A stretch of DNA of 12,635 nucleotides from Candidatus Peregrinibacteria bacterium RIFCSPLOWO2_01_FULL_39_12 (GTDB lineage Bacteria; Patescibacteriota; Gracilibacteria; UBA1369; LOWO2-01-FULL-3). The position numbers and the translations under genes are program-made. This document shows, piece by piece, positions 11,849-12,635 of this stretch. The stretch is from positions 4,571 through 17,205 of the forward strand of contig MFXA01000048.1 in the NCBI GenBank assembly GCA_001787455.1, in the 5' to 3' direction. The notes under the pieces are model-generated. The model worked only from the letters and a program-made list of their open reading frames with translations. It ran no database searches and was not told the DNA's origin. The number at the start of each line of letters is the position of its first letter. Within the stretch, counting starts at the first letter, position 1.

Positions 11849-12635
11849 ATGTTTAAAAAAGTTGATAATCGCCAGTCTTTTCCCGAGATGGAGAAGAAAG
11901 TTTTAAGTTATTGGGAGAAGAATAAAATTTTTGAAAAATCAGTCGAAAGAAGGAAAAGTGCTAAGAAGTTTGTTTTTTTCGACGGACCTCCTTTTGCAAA
12001 CGGTTTGCCTCATTACGGTCATATTCTCGCAACAGCGCTTAAAGATGCGGTTACCCGTTACTCAACAATGAAAGGATATTATGTGCCTCGTACTGTCGGG
12101 TGGGATTGCCACGGGCTTCCTGTCGAATACGAAATTGAGAAAGAGCTTAATTTGTCCGGCAGAAAATCAATTGTTGATTTCGGAGTGGAAAATTTCAACA
12201 ACAAGTGCAGGGAATCTGTTTTTCGTTATACGAAAGAATGGGAGGAATTGTTTCGCCGTGTCGGAAGGTGGGCTGATTTTACGCAAAGCTACGCCACGTT
12301 GAACAATGAATACATGGAATCCATATGGTGGGTTTTTAAGCAGATTTGGGATAAAAAAATGGTTTACGGCGGTTTTAAGTCCATGCATATTTGTCCGCGA
12401 TGTGAGACGCCGTTGTCTAATTTTGAAGTGTCTTTAGGGTATAAAGATATTACGGATTTATCCGCAACTTTAAAATTTAAGCTTAAAGATGATGCGCTGA
12501 AAGCAATAAAATCTAAGGAAAAAGATGTTTATATTTTGGCTTGGACAACAACTCCTTGGACTCTTCCAGGAAACACAGCGCTCGCGATGGGAAAGAAAAT
12601 TCCATATGTGAAAGTTGCGGCAAAGGATTCGGATG
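11849..12635 (+). CDS. ileS: Isoleucyl-tRNA synthetase, type 2 (3' partial)
   Basis: The frame runs open from the ATG at 11849 to the window edge: 262 complete codons of an enzyme that is usually about 1000 residues. The N-terminus FPEMEKKVLSYWEKNKIFEKS is the class I Ile/Val/Leu synthetase start. FFDGPPFANGLPHYGHI (about 43-59) holds the HIGH signature as His55-Tyr-Gly-His58. GWDCHGLPVEYEIEKEL follows, and CPRCETPLSNFEV is the Cys-pair (zinc-ribbon-like) insertion. AWTTTPWTLPGNTAL, from Trp232, is the entry into the CP1 editing domain. 'FFDGPPFANGLPHYGH' is the eukaryote-like type 2 form; type 1 bacterial IleRS has 'DGPPYANGxIHIGH'. Type 2 enzymes are known for low sensitivity to mupirocin. 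The KMSKS motif lies beyond the window. Confidence 0.96.
   Translation, partial: MFKKVDNRQSFPEMEKKVLSYWEKNKIFEKSVERRKSAKKFVFFDGPPFANGLPHYGHILATALKDAVTRYSTMKGYYVPRTVGWDCHGLPVEYEIEKELNLSGRKSIVDFGVENFNNKCRESVFRYTKEWEELFRRVGRWADFTQSYATLNNEYMESIWWVFKQIWDKKMVYGGFKSMHICPRCETPLSNFEVSLGYKDITDLSATLKFKLKDDALKAIKSKEKDVYILAWTTTPWTLPGNTALAMGKKIPYVKVAAKDSD

Noticed and set aside
1..12635. UGA-as-glycine code (Gracilibacteria/Absconditabacteria)
   Set aside because: TGA ends the PDZ, 85-residue, HD and 134-residue genes, and the long genes contain no in-frame TGA at conserved Gly positions.
1..12635. CRISPR array, prophage, integron or defence island
   Set aside because: No regularly spaced repeats, integrase, cas-like, restriction or toxin-antitoxin genes are visible; the repeats found are two-copy only.

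Overview
The window looks like a stretch of chromosome from a small-genome, AT-rich bacterium, most probably a member of the Candidate Phyla Radiation (Patescibacteria). The pointers are a DUF4012 membrane protein of the type common in that group, a eukaryote-like (type 2) isoleucyl-tRNA synthetase, tRNA genes with an encoded CCA, compact spacing, almost no Shine-Dalgarno sequences, and several envelope proteins without homologues I can name. TGA is used as a normal stop and is absent inside the long frames, so this is not one of the UGA-recoding lineages. The phylum is an inference, not proven by the window.

Layout. At the left edge is the end of an HtrA/DegP-like protease (PDZ part only), then tRNA-Leu(GAG). 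Two minus-strand genes follow in transcription order: an exported adenosine-deaminase-like lipoprotein (start at 1744) and an 85-residue unknown protein. Divergent from them are a membrane-anchored HExxH metallopeptidase and a YgjP-like zinc metallopeptidase, 7 bases apart. An intergenic region carries a GC-rich hairpin flanked by 12-bp direct repeats, tRNA-Val(TAC) and a terminator-like hairpin with a repeated arm. Next come an HD-domain hydrolase, purC and purE. On the minus strand follow a DUF4012 protein and a long FAD-dependent oxidoreductase with SLH domains. Then come purB (plus), a 134-residue orphan (minus) and the first 262 codons of ileS (plus, cut by the window edge).

Functional picture. 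PurE, PurC and PurB catalyse three consecutive steps of de novo purine synthesis (AIR to CAIR to SAICAR to AICAR). PurE is of class II, the type that carboxylates AIR directly with CO2 and needs no PurK. The exported deaminase-like protein may act on nucleosides outside the membrane, but a key purine-contacting residue is changed. The second theme is the cell envelope: HtrA, an anchored metallopeptidase, DUF4012 with an Ig-like tail, and an SLH-tethered flavoenzyme.

Regulation. Several genes have a recognisable -10 box ending only 6-7 bases before the ATG (purB, ileS, the FAD/SLH gene, and DUF4012 if its second ATG is used). This predicts leaderless mRNAs and fits the missing Shine-Dalgarno sequences. 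A perfect 21-bp palindrome lies over the FAD/SLH promoter and start codon. The most promising items to follow up are the SLH-flavoenzyme, the exported deaminase-like lipoprotein, the Cys-rich tail of PurB and the leaderless promoter pattern. I did not find an obvious defence system, CRISPR array, complete mobile element or toxin-antitoxin pair.
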